Shown: positions 1 to 7,537, numbered from the stretch's first letter. The stretch is 9,162 bases of DNA from Candidatus Rhodoferax mariagerensis (GCA_016719055.1 JADKAW010000049.1:1-9162); one strand, 5' to 3'. The notes: generated by a model from the letters alone, not told the origin. Numbers and translations are program-made.

Positions 1-816
1 GCCAATAGCCACCACCACCAATGCGGCTTTGCTCGCTGGCGCCCCTGTTCGGCCAGGCTGAACATGCGCCTGCGCCACCAGCAGCAGCCAGTTGCTGGAG
101 AGTCATCACCCCAAAACATGGCTTTGGGCGTAGCGGCACTGCACAATCTGCTCTGTGCGAACAATCTCCGCCCGTCTTCAATGGCAATGGCGTACTCTTG
201 GCCTGCCGTCAAAACTCACCAAATGCAGTTCGGCATCTATGGCGCGCACTGTGTCGTCCGCTTTGGCGCTTACCATGCCCTTGGCAGTGACTGTGCCCTG
301 GGCACGACTGATGGCCGCAATCTGGGCAAATTCCTGGGCAATGAGTTTTTCAGAGTTCAGCACCATCACCATGGCGTGACCGCCAATGTCATGATCAGGC
401 CGGTCAGCAGCTCGGTGATGACGGTGCCGCTGATGCCTTACGCCTTCGATCTTGCTGGCCTCCACCCCCACTACGCTGGCAACACGGTCCAGCACAAAAC
501 CCAACGGTTGACCCAGGTCAATCACCACCGCGCGTGAGGCATCGTCAGACTCCCGTTCGGTAAAACCAACGCGCGGCGCAGCGACACAATCGGCAGCACC
601 TTGCCACGCAGGTTGGCCAGGCCTTCAAGGGTCGGTGGTGAGCACGGGCACCCGCACCACGCTTGGCACTCGGATGATCTCTTGTACCGGGGCCATTTCG
701 ACTGCAAAGACTTCATCGCCAGCCACAAGGTCACATATTGGCGCGTGTCCGACGACTGGGTGACAACATTATCTTCACCCGGCGCGGACCGCTCAACTGA
801 GGATTTCGCTTGTCAT
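1..816 (-). pseudogene. cheW: CheW-type adaptor with tandem CheW domains (partial, multiply frameshifted)
   Basis: CheW proteins link chemoreceptors to the histidine kinase CheA in the cytoplasm. The first CheW domain is read across frames: VFAVEMAPVQEIIRVPS near 720-660, the hallmark NLRGKVLPIVSLR near 616-572, then VIDLGQPLGFVLDRVASVVG near 525-465, GISGTVITELLTGLI near 440-395 and MVMVLNSEKLIAQEF near 370-330. A second domain follows: LVSFDGQEYAIAIED near 220-175, EIVRTEQIVQCRYAQSHVLG near 170-110, and a terminal VVVAIG at the window edge, so the gene continues to the left. The start is ATG at 816-814, overlapping the end of the receptor gene and preceded by a GAGTGAGG-like ribosome site. 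At least eight frame changes are needed in about 800 bases, while residues between them stay close to family consensus, which suggests sequence error rather than decay. A multi-domain CheW is clear; whether a third domain follows is unknown. Confidence 0.8.
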
Positions 817-2770
817 TTGGATGGCCTCACTCCAGACGCTTTGCAGCTCATCAGCCAGCGATGAAATTTCTTCAATCGCAGTGGCCAGCTCTTCGACCCC
901 TTGCCATTGCTGTTTGGCAGCAACGGCGGCTTCGTCGGAGGCTTTGGCGGCTTCCTGGGCGGCGGCAGAGATTTGCTCAATGCCGCGCTTGACCTGCGCT
1001 ACCGCCGCGCCAATTTCGTTGGCGGCCGCCAAAATCTCCCAGGCTTCCTTTTCCGCATCGACCGTGCTGGTCTCGATGGTCGCAGGTTGGCCGTGGTGGC
1101 CTTGGCTTTCAACCTCGGACAGGGCGGTTGGCCACAATTTCATCCAGGTTTTGACCAGAACCACGCTAATCTGGTCTTGCAGGCTTTGACCAGGTCTTTG
1201 ATGCAGTCGGCGTTTTCGGCCGGAGTCTTGCATGAATTGCGGATGTCGGTAGCTACTACGACAAAGCCCTTGCCAAATTCATGGCACGGGCGGCTTCAAT
1301 CGAGCCGTTGACGGCCAGCATATTGGTCTGGACCGAAACCGTGGTGATGGCATCAACAATTTTGTCAATGCGCCGCGACACCAGCGCCCGGTTCCTTCAC
1401 CTGTTTGATGCTGACCTTGCTGGCATCGGCTGGGGACGTAACTTACGTTGGTGATGAGGAATCGACCGAGATGCTGTTGGTGGCCAGCGGTGCACGGATG
1501 GCAACCACTTTTTCAGCGCTGACCTGGCCGCGCTGCATCGCCACCTGGGCACCGCGCTCCCGTTGGGTGACAGCGGCTGAAGACTCTTCACTGCCAGCCG
1601 TTGCACATCAGCACCGCAGCGAATCTGATCAATGGCGGTCATGATCTGAGCCTTGGAGCGGCTGATCTCCTGCACCGCAGAAGACAACTCTTCAGCGGCA
1701 GAGGCCACTTCTTCGGCACTTTTGGCGACATCGGTCGGAGTTTTCCAGGTCGCTGACTCAACTCTGACAGGTGCTGCGCGGTTTGCTCGCTGGTCGCCAG
1801 CTACTGGAAGCTTTGCTCAGCCACGGTCTTGGAGGCTTCTTCGGCGGCAGCAGACTGCTCCTGGGCAGCCGCCGCAGTATCTTCAGAACCTTTGAGCGCC
1901 TGACCCGCGGCAGTTTTGCGACTGCTGGGCACCCACGCCCCTTTCGCCCACGCCCTTGACGATCTCGATCGCATCCAGACGAATTTGTTCAAGCTGCCGG
2001 GTGATGACCTTGCCGTTTTTCCACCTCCACCTCAACAGTCTTGGCAGATTGGCGTCTTCGTCGGCGATGCTGTGACCTCTTGCTGAATTTGAGCGACCAA
2101 ATCCTGAATCTGTGGCGCTTTTCTCGGAGGTTTCAGCAAGCGTGCGCACCTCGTCCAGCACCACGGCAAAACCACTTGCCATGCTGGCCGGCGCGGAGCC
2201 GGCTTCAATGGCGGCGTTGAGTGCCAGCAGGTTGGTCTGGTCCAATGCGTGCCACGGCTTTGACGATATCACCAATGTTGGCAGCCTGCTTTTTCTAGTT
2301 CGGCGACCATACCCACCGAGGCGGCCTGACGCTGGGCTGGGATACCCACAGTGGTGATGGTGTTGGCCACGTCGGCACTGGTGCACGGCCGCAAAACCTG
2401 CGCGGCTTCAGCGCGGGTGCGCGACAGGTCGGCGTTTTGCAGCTGGCGGTTGATGGAGCCTTCCACCTGTTTGAAAGCTGCCAGGGATCTTGTGCAGCGC
2501 CCGAGGCCTCTTCGGCACCGGTGGCAATCTGATCAGCGGCGCGTTTGAGTTCTTCGGCCGCCAACGCTGCCTCAGCATTACCCGGGCCATCTGCCCCGTG
2601 GCTGCGGCAATGCGTACGTTCCGCCTGTTGCTGCTGGGCCCGGGGTGCGGGCGCGTTTGCGCTGTACTTCGGCATCACGCGCGGCGCTGGCCGATGCGCG
2701 GACCCGCCCCCACCCGCGTCTGCTGCGGCGAACTGGAATTGCTGGTAACTGGTTTTTTGACTAAGGCCAT
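793..2770 (-). pseudogene. Soluble methyl-accepting chemotaxis protein with two signalling-tip motifs (multiply frameshifted)
   Basis: Chemoreceptors of this type transmit sensory input to CheA through long coiled-coil hairpins. Recognisable pieces in order are EELKRAADQIATGAEEASGA (about 2570-2490), GSINRQLQNADLSRTRAEA (about 2460-2400), the signalling-tip motif DQTNLLALNAAIEA (about 2245-2201), FAVV-DEVRTLAETSEKSA (about 2180-2120), an Ala/Glu-rich helix (QEQSAAAEEASKTVAEQS, about 1860-1805), AEELSSAVQEISRS (about 1700-1655), a second tip-like motif NMLAVNGSIEAARA (about 1331-1288), and IEEISSLADELQS near the end. No transmembrane segment or periplasmic domain is visible, so the receptor is probably cytoplasmic. 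ATG 2770 is chosen because GGGAG lies 6 bases upstream (2781-2777). At about 650 codons it is near full length for this receptor family as I recall it. Ten or more frame changes are required. The stop is uncertain: TGA 795-793 in the observed last frame, or TGA 815-813 overlapping the cheW start. Confidence 0.82.
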
Positions 2771-2834
2771 GAACGACTCCCGGGTTAAATGGTAGGATGG
2801 GTAGAAATTGGGAACCGGAATAACGGCAAGGGCA

Positions 2835-3219
2835 TCAGCCTGCAGGCACCAAAAGTGTCAGCCGGCGGTAGATACTGGCGAGACCACATCGATCTCAGCA
2901 TCGTGGGCCGAAAGGCCTCATCAGGTAGCTCTGCGCCATGCTGAAGACAGGCCTCAATGTCGTCGAGTCATCCGATGAGGACAGCAGCACGATCGAAGGG
3001 CCTGCAGGCCCGGACTAGCCAGGCTGTTGGCACACTTACCGACCGTGCAAAGCCGGGCATCATCGGGTCAACCAGTCAGGTCCGGGGGTTTGCGGCCAGG
3101 CCCGGAAATCCGAACCACTTTGGCCCGTCGCTGCCCTCGATGACCTTAAAACCCTCAAACTCAAGCGTCATCCTGATCAGATTGCGAAAGGTCCCGGAGT
3201 CTTCGATTGTCAGAATCAT
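2835..3219 (-). pseudogene. CheY-like single-domain response regulator (frameshifted)
   Basis: This is a stand-alone receiver of about 128 codons, the usual CheY length, lying upstream of the receptor gene in the same direction. It opens with MILTIEDSGTFRNLIRMTLE followed by FEGFKVIEGSDG, a receiver N-terminus carrying the acidic pair (here E-D) that helps bind magnesium. The phosphoacceptor region is read in another frame as VDPMMPGF near 3068-3045. LLSSSDD near 2985-2962 supplies the conserved Ser/Thr position, and QSYLMRPFGP near 2935-2905 is the region that normally carries the conserved Lys (KPF); here it reads Arg, which may be a sequence error. Two or more frame changes separate these pieces. 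The end is uncertain: TGA 2837-2835 in one frame, TAA 2787-2785 in another. No strong ribosome site precedes ATG 3219. It is probably the first gene of the block with the receptor and CheW. Confidence 0.75.
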
Positions 3220-3496
3220 TCGGTTGCTTTTTATTCATCATGCTGGCGCAGAGGCATCATTTTTGAACTAATTTCCAGACTGCGCATGCTACTGAAGAAG
3301 CAAGAGACTGTCAGTCATCCAAATCTGAAACTTCAGCCATCAATTTCCCAGGCGGTTTTAAGAATATTCTTACTTTTATAAGAAATATTTCTGAGGCGGA
3401 TTCTGACCACCTCTGGGTATTCGTCTGAATGTGAGCTAGACTCGGGTCCAGCAAAGAAGCCAGCAAACGTCTCGGTGCCTAAAAAGTTAACCCAAA
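3220..3496. other. Divergent intergenic region
   Basis: This region separates the leftward chemotaxis block from the rightward response regulator and should hold both promoters. The part from about 3340 to 3400 is AT-rich and contains the paired palindromes listed separately. I did not find a convincing sigma-70 pair, a sigma-54 GG-N10-GC site or a flagellar sigma-28 site. No coding frame with recognisable content was seen here. Confidence 0.5.
3360..3392. promoter_or_regulatory. Paired AT-rich palindromes, possible operator
   Basis: Positions 3360-3371 (AAGAATATTCTT) and 3381-3392 (AGAAATATTTCT) are each perfect 12-bp palindromes. They share the AGAA...TTCT ends, and their centres are 21 bp apart, about two helical turns, so both would face the same side of the DNA. 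A TATAAG (3377-3382) sits between and partly inside the second. They lie 105-137 bases upstream of the response regulator ATG at 3497. The arrangement suits a dimeric regulator binding twice. The binding protein is unknown; the adjacent LuxR-type regulator is one candidate by position only. Confidence 0.4.
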
Positions 3497-4139
3497 ATGA
3501 TTCGTCTGATCGTCTGTGATGACCACGATATGGTCCGCACTTCACTGGTGCGAACGCTGGAGGTAGCGGTCGCCAGTTTCAGGTGGTAGCCCCAGGCCTC
3601 AGTGGCGAGCAATTGCTCAGACTGTTAGCTCAACCCAGCACCGAATTCGACATCTTGCTGCCCGACTCGGGCCTCGGATCGGCCAGCCTGGCCATCAGTA
3701 TTGATCTCATTGTGCAGGTGCTCAAGCGTCAGCCAGCCACTCGCATCATCGTGGTCACCATGCACAACGAACCGGACATCGTCAATGCGGCGCTGCGGTC
3801 GGTGCATCAGGTTATGTCTCAAGGCCCGCTCAATCGACGTATTACAGAGGCGATCGCCCATGCGCATCAGGGCCGTGGTTTCTCGATCCCAACCTGGTGG
3901 AAGTGATCGTTGTGAAGCGCCAGCGTGACGATACTCCGCCTGGGATGCCGGTTTGACCAAGCGAGGCGCGAGGTGATGTCACGACTGTACGGCAGTCAGC
4001 GGGTCAGCGATATTGCTGACGCGCTGTGCCTGAACATCACGACTGTCAGTACCCACAAGATCCGACTTTGATGGAAAAGCTCGATATCAAAAGCAATGCC
4101 GACTTGATCAAGATGGGCATCAGCCACGGCCTGAATTGA
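3497..4139 (+). pseudogene. NarL/LuxR-family response regulator (multiply frameshifted)
   Basis: This is a two-component response regulator: an N-terminal receiver phosphorylated by a partner kinase and a C-terminal LuxR-type helix-turn-helix that binds DNA. From ATG 3497 it reads MIRLIVCDDHDMVRTSLVRT with the acidic pair D8-D9. It then continues in other frames as SGEQLLRLLAQPSTEFDILL (the following LPD supplies the phosphoacceptor region), VLKRQPATRIIVVTMHNEPD with the conserved Thr, and ASGYVS near 3805-3823 just before the usual Lys. The HTH reads VSDIADALCLNITTVSTHK near 4000-4060 and LDIKSNADLIKMGISHGLN, ending at TGA 4137-4139. Overall length, about 214 codons, is normal for the family. 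Five or more frame changes are needed, for example within the LTKRE-REV segment near 3955-3975. The PAS kinase downstream on the same strand is the likely partner. Confidence 0.82.
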
Positions 4140-4440
4140 TTACCTGCTACGCCATGGTCGACGAACCATTCATGTCCTAGTAGTCCGTTTCACCAATCCC
4201 GATACATGAAATCGTGTCTTTTTCTGCCATGCGTCGTTGATCGTCGTTGCCATAACTACGGCTATAGCGCCTCTTAGTTGCCCTCCTCCAAAATCCGCAA
4301 ACTTCCATTTTGTTAAGGCATTTAAATAACTTGGTGACAGCAAATGGGTGACCAGGATTTTGCACAAAGTATAGCCAGTCAAGCCTACAAAGAGACCCTG
4401 AGTGAGGTTCGTCAAAGTAGTCGACGAGTCGTTGCGTCAA
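4140..4440. other. GC-poor interval without a recognised gene
   Basis: By hand count 4201-4380 is 79 G/C in 180 bases (44%), clearly below the flanking coding DNA. On the minus strand two overlapping open frames of 87 codons (4440-4177) and 81 codons (4415-4170) exist. The second carries a hydrophobic run (GLFVGLTGYTLCKILVTHLL), but neither resembles a family I know. On the plus strand a 50-codon frame from ATG 4345 to 4497 runs toward the kinase gene and could hold its true N-terminus. No terminal inverted repeats or target-site duplications were seen. It may be a remnant of inserted DNA, a spacer, or a degraded start of the kinase. Confidence 0.35.
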
Positions 4441-4457
4441 GTCCCGGACGGGCGTTG

Positions 4458-5205
4458 ATGCATTTCAGCGAAACGCCCTTGCCGAGTCCACAGTGATAAG
4501 TCAACTGGCATTTTGCTGAGTTTTTGCAAGATGATTTGCGGGTGCATCAAATCGAGCTGGAGTTGCAAAACGAGGAACTGTGTCACCCCAGATCGGCGCT
4601 GGAACAAGCGCTCAGCTTACTACTTCGATCTTTACCACCTGGCACCAATCAGGTTTTGTACGCTCAATGAGTCTGGCCTCATCCCGAAGGCCAATCTTTC
4701 TGTCGCCAGGCTGCTGGGCGTGTCTCGCAGCGCATTGTGCGGACAGGCACTGTCGCGGTTTTGTCCAGAAGGGCGACCAGGACACACTACCAGTGGCTCC
4801 GGCAGGTACTGCAAGGGCCACCCGAACTTTGTGAACTGCAAATGAATAGTGATGCCATTGTGCTGTTTTGGGTGTCACTCCAGCTCTGCTGCTAAGCAGG
4901 CCCAAGGGCTCAAGATGACGCTGCGGCTGGTGCTGACCAGAGCGTTACCGAGCGCAAGCACACCGAAGCCGCCTTGCAGCAGGCGCAATTGCGTCTGCGC
5001 GAGTGATGACGGTCAGGGTTTTGCGCCAGATGCACCAGCAGTCAGTTGCGGGCTCGGGCTGCTGGGTATGACCGAGCGCGCCCGCCAACTCGGCGCAAAA
5101 ATAACTATTGACAGTGTTTCAAACCATGGCACACGTGTGTTGCTTGAGCTGCGGCTCACGGTGCCCAGAAGACATTCCTCAAAGACGTCTGCCTTGCTTC
5201 AATAA
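4458..5205 (+). pseudogene. PAS-domain NarX/UhpB-like sensor kinase lacking its catalytic middle
   Basis: Sensor kinases of this class pair with NarL-type regulators such as the gene upstream. Visible in order are an N-terminal segment with ALAESTVISQLAF then DLRVHQIELELQNEEL (about 4475-4577), a PAS domain with YFDLYHLAPIRFCTLNESG and NLSVARLLGVSRSALCGQAL (about 4619-4760), the linker EAALQQAQLRLRE (about 4965-5003), then directly the last ATP-binding box DDGQGFAPDAP, GLGLLGMTERARQLGAKITI and GTRVLLELRL (5005-5155). The HisKA_3 dimerisation helix with its phosphorylated His and the N-box are absent between about 5003 and 5005, where a normal kinase has well over 100 residues. Several frameshifts also break the PAS half, including in-frame stops at 4494-4499. 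No transmembrane segment is visible. The start is uncertain; ATG 4458 is the nearest, and 4345 is possible. It cannot be active as read. Confidence 0.75.
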
Positions 5206-5227
5206 AAGGTAGCTAGTGGCGCAGGTT

Positions 5228-5632
5228 TTACGGGGCTGGGGGCGAATATGTCAGTCGATTGCAGAAGCCTGGGCCAGTACCCCAAGCAACAACGCGTTGG
5301 GTCAGTGCCTGCACGCTCAGTCCGCCAGTGGCGCAAGCATGGGGTCTTGCAGGGGTGGCGCGCACCAGACGCGCCAGAGTTTGCGACTGCGGCGTGATGG
5401 TGCCAAAAAATGGCGCACCTGCCACTGTGATCAAAAGCGTTGGAAAGTTCTCAGTCCAGCGGCTCCAGCAAGTCAGCCTCGTCTTCGACATCCAGCCACA
5501 AAACCAGCACAGAAGAAATCTGCCAGGACGTTTTACAGCACCTTTGACAAAGCGGCTGCGATAGTCTTCACAGACGTGACACCATTGTGCGCACAGACAA
5601 ACCACCAGCACCGGCGCAGCTGGCCCGATCAT
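5228..5632 (-). pseudogene. Thioredoxin-like protein (frameshifted)
   Basis: This is a small thioredoxin-fold protein. It starts MIGPAAPVLVVCLCAQWCHV and carries the redox motif W-C-H-V-C, followed by EDYRSRF. A frame change leads to VLWLDVEDEADLLEPLD near 5505-5455, then back to ENFPTLLITVAGAP, which contains the cis-proline loop (F-P-T) typical of thioredoxins, and FFGTITPQSQTLARLVRA. The C-terminal part after about 5360 is less recognisable. ATG 5632 lies 12 bases after the pfkA stop, with AAGGCGG as a possible ribosome site, so it is probably the second gene of that operon. The open frame actually runs through from 5632 to 5228 because the shifts compensate, but the central stretch (about 5530-5440) is then nonsense. 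There is no signal peptide, so it is likely cytoplasmic. Its partner is unknown. Confidence 0.75.
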
Positions 5633-5644
5633 CCGTAAACCGCC

Positions 5645-6748
5645 TTAATCCCCGAAAGAAATCCCCAGGTCACGCCCGGTCTGCAGGGTGTCACATTCCA
5701 GCGGCGTTGCGCATGCGCCCGGCAACCTCTTCAAGCGCCATAACTCACGCCGCTCACACCCAGCGACACCATCACGCCGCTGTGTCCGGCCTCCAGCGCC
5801 CGAACGGCCCCCGCACCAAAACGCAGCGCAGCCAGGCGATCAAAAGATGTCGGGCTGCCACCGCGCAACAGGTGTCCCAACACCACCACACGGGTTTCCT
5901 TGCCCGTACTGGCACCCAAGTCGTGTGCGACATGTTCGCCGATACCCCCCAGACGCTCGGCGTGGCCGACTTCAGCGGCTGCAACAACATCGAGCGCACC
6001 GTCTTTGGGGGTGGCACCTTCGGCCACGACGACAATCGAGTACAAATGACCGCTGGCTTCGCGCTCGCGAATTTTGGCAGCCACCTTTTCAATGTCAAAG
6101 GCAATTTCAGGAATCAAAATGGCGTGTGCATTGCCCGCAATACCCGCATGCAGCGCGATCCATCCGGCGTAACGTCCCATGACCTCCACCACCATCACGC
6201 GTTGGTGGCTCTCAGCGGTGCTGTGCAGGCGGTCCAGGCATTCGGTGGCAAAGCCGACGGCGGTATCGAAACCGAACGTGGTGTAGGTTTTGTCAAGGTC
6301 GTTGTCAATCGTCTTGGGCACACCGACAACCTTCAGGCCTTTTTGATGCAGCGCATCGGCAATGGTCAGCGAGCCGTCGCCGCCAATCGACACCAATGCA
6401 TCGATTTCATGGGTGGCAAGTAAGTCAGCAACTCGTCAGAGCGGTCAATCTCGCGAATGCTGCCGTCGGGCATATTGACCGGAAAATGCAACGGATTACC
6501 TTTGTTGGTGGTGCCCAGCACGGTGCCGCCCAGGTGCCAATGCCGCGAGCCTTGTCGCGCGTGAGCCAGTAGACCCCACCCTCCGGGTAACGCTCGGGAA
6601 ACATGATGCCGTTAAAGCCATCACGAATGCCATAGCACTGCCAGCCCAGGTTGTCGGCGGCAATCATGACTGATTGAATCACTGCGTTCAGGCCAGGTGC
6701 GTCGCCACCGCCAGTGCAGACGGCAATGCGTTTGATAGGTTTTGTCAT
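5645..6748 (-). pseudogene. pfkA: 6-phosphofructokinase (frameshifted)
   Basis: Phosphofructokinase converts fructose 6-phosphate to fructose 1,6-bisphosphate in glycolysis. From ATG 6748, with GAGGA 7 bases upstream, it reads MTKPIKRIAVCTGGGDAPGL (the GGGDAPGLN nucleotide loop), then DGFNGIMFPERYPEGGVYWL. A frameshift near 6535 leads to GGTVLGTTNKGNPLHFP and REIDRSDELLTY; another near 6422 leads to HEIDALVSIGGDGSLTIADA, the catalytic PKTIDNDLDKT, MGRYAGWIAL and LGHLLRGGSPTSFDRLAA. Near 5735 the frame changes again to LEEVAGRMRN and finally LQTGRDLGISFGD, ending at TAA 5647-5645. The total, about 367 codons, is ordinary for the family. The family rule places Gly (GGDGS) at the ATP-selecting position and Lys (PKTIDND) at the second site. 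Gly predicts ATP as donor, while the Lys is typical of PPi enzymes and of the ATP-using group III relatives. The 666 bases 5731-6396 are clean. Confidence 0.9.
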
Positions 6749-6772
6749 GCTGATGTCCTCTTTGAAATCGTT

Positions 6773-6808
6773 AAGCTTTTGCGCCCGTTGGCATTGTGCC
6801 GCAAGCTT
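6773..6808. repeat. Nested hairpin in the pfkA leader
   Basis: AAGCTT-TT-GCG (6773-6783) pairs with CGCAAGCTT (6800-6808), leaving a two-base bulge. Inside it, GGCA (6790-6793) and TGCC (6797-6800) close a three-base loop; the two share position 6800, so they are partly alternative. It lies 25-60 bases upstream of the pfkA ATG and would be in the leader RNA. It is not followed by a U-run, so it does not look like a terminator. A regulatory role is a guess. Confidence 0.35.
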
Positions 6809-6816
6809 TGGTGAGA

Positions 6817-6835
6817 CCTGTGACAAACCAGTGAC
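6817..6835. promoter_or_regulatory. Tandem octamers downstream of the pfkA promoter, possible operator
   Basis: CCTGTGAC (6817-6824) and CCAGTGAC (6828-6835) differ at one base and repeat every 11 bp, about one helical turn. They sit 12-30 bases downstream of the -10 box, near the expected transcript start, where a bound repressor could block initiation. No known operator was recognised. Confidence 0.3.
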
Positions 6836-6846
6836 TGACGGGAAAT

Positions 6847-6874
6847 ATTTTACTATAAGCAAAATAGCTATCAA
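6847..6874 (-). promoter_or_regulatory. Sigma-70 promoter for pfkA and the thioredoxin-like gene
   Basis: On the minus strand TTGATA (6874-6869, five of six -35 bases) and TAAAAT (6852-6847, five of six -10 bases) are separated by 16 bp. The region is AT-rich in a GC-rich neighbourhood. It begins 16 bases after the stop of the upstream response regulator, which separates pfkA transcription from that operon. The predicted leader to ATG 6748 is about 90 bases. Confidence 0.6.
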
Positions 6875-6889
6875 CGATGTTAATAAAGG

Positions 6890-7537
6890 CTAGAGGCACA
6901 TTTTTGCCAATAATTTGAGGTCAGCCCATAGGTTGTAGCCGTCAAGCGTGGGCCAACTCGTCGCCGAGCTGACCCCATTTTCTCGAAAATGTTGGCCCGG
7001 TGAAACTCCACCGTGCGCGGGTGATGCCCAAGTGGTCCGCAATATTCTTGTTGTTGGCCTCGCGACCAGTTCGTCCAGAACTTCATGCTCGCGCGGACTC
7101 AAGGAGGCCAGCGCCAGGCGCAGGCGACGCGCCTCAAGGTCGTCGTCGATGGCGGCACTGGCCGCCGCCAGCGCCAGTTGCACACGGTCCACCAGTTCGT
7201 TGTCGTGAAACGGTTTTTCCAGAAAATCCCAGGCACCATTCTTGACCGCCGCCACCGCCATGCCGACATCGCCGTTGCCGGTCAAAAAAAGCACCGGCCA
7301 GGGACATGCCAGCGCCTTGAGCCGCTCAAAGGTCACCAGCCCCGACAGGGGGGCCATGCGCACGTCGAGCAGCACCACCGCATGACCCCAGTCGCTGCGG
7401 TAGCCCAGCGCGGCATCCAGAAAAGTCTGACCTCCGTCCCAGGTGGCGCTGTGAAAACCACGCGAATCAAACAGCCAGGCCAGGCCGTCGCGGATATCGG
7501 GGTCGTCATCAACAATGTGAATACTGGGTCGGGTCAT
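6890..7537 (-). CDS. FixJ/DctR-type response regulator with scrambled HTH frame
   Basis: The receiver is clean: MTRPSIHIVDDDPDIRDGLA with D10-D12, phosphoacceptor D58 in VVLLDVRMAPLSGL, T86 in VLFLTGNGD and K108 in WDFLEKPF. The LuxR-type output domain begins SLSPREHEVLDELVA at residue 145. After that (about 7060) the visible frame turns to nonsense, while other frames give ANNKNIADHLGIT, RTVEFHRANIFEKMG and finally, back in the original frame, LDGYNLWADLKLLAKMCL to TAG at 6890. The indels cancel, so the 215-codon frame stays open, yet the DNA-recognition helix is not encoded as read. Correcting them would give a normal FixJ-family regulator. Its ATG overlaps the kinase stop (ATGA, 7537-7534), so the pair is probably translationally coupled. 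The DctR assignment is by family resemblance and kinase type, not proven. Confidence 0.85.
   Translation of the reverse strand: MTRPSIHIVDDDPDIRDGLAWLFDSRGFHSATWDGGQTFLDAALGYRSDWGHAVVLLDVRMAPLSGLVTFERLKALACPWPVLFLTGNGDVGMAVAAVKNGAWDFLEKPFHDNELVDRVQLALAAASAAIDDDLEARRLRLALASLSPREHEVLDELVARPTTRILRTTWASPAHGGVSPGQHFRENGVSSATSWPTLDGYNLWADLKLLAKMCL

Noticed and set aside
64..537. A 157-codon plus-strand open frame at the left edge.
   Set aside because: The minus strand here encodes recognisable CheW segments in three frames; the plus frame has no domain.
793..3219. A possible new multi-gene system made of many small proteins, suggested by the many short open frames.
   Set aside because: The short frames join into one known receptor, one receiver and one adaptor once frame changes are allowed.
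4450..4478. GGGCGTT / AACGCCC inverted repeat around an ATG at 4458.
   Set aside because: A 7-bp stem with a 15-base loop and no U-run; it could be chance and is not supported as a terminator or riboregulator.
5587..6423. A 278-codon plus-strand open frame opposite pfkA.
   Set aside because: The opposite strand carries all phosphofructokinase motifs; this frame is His/Arg-rich with no recognisable domain and is an antisense shadow.
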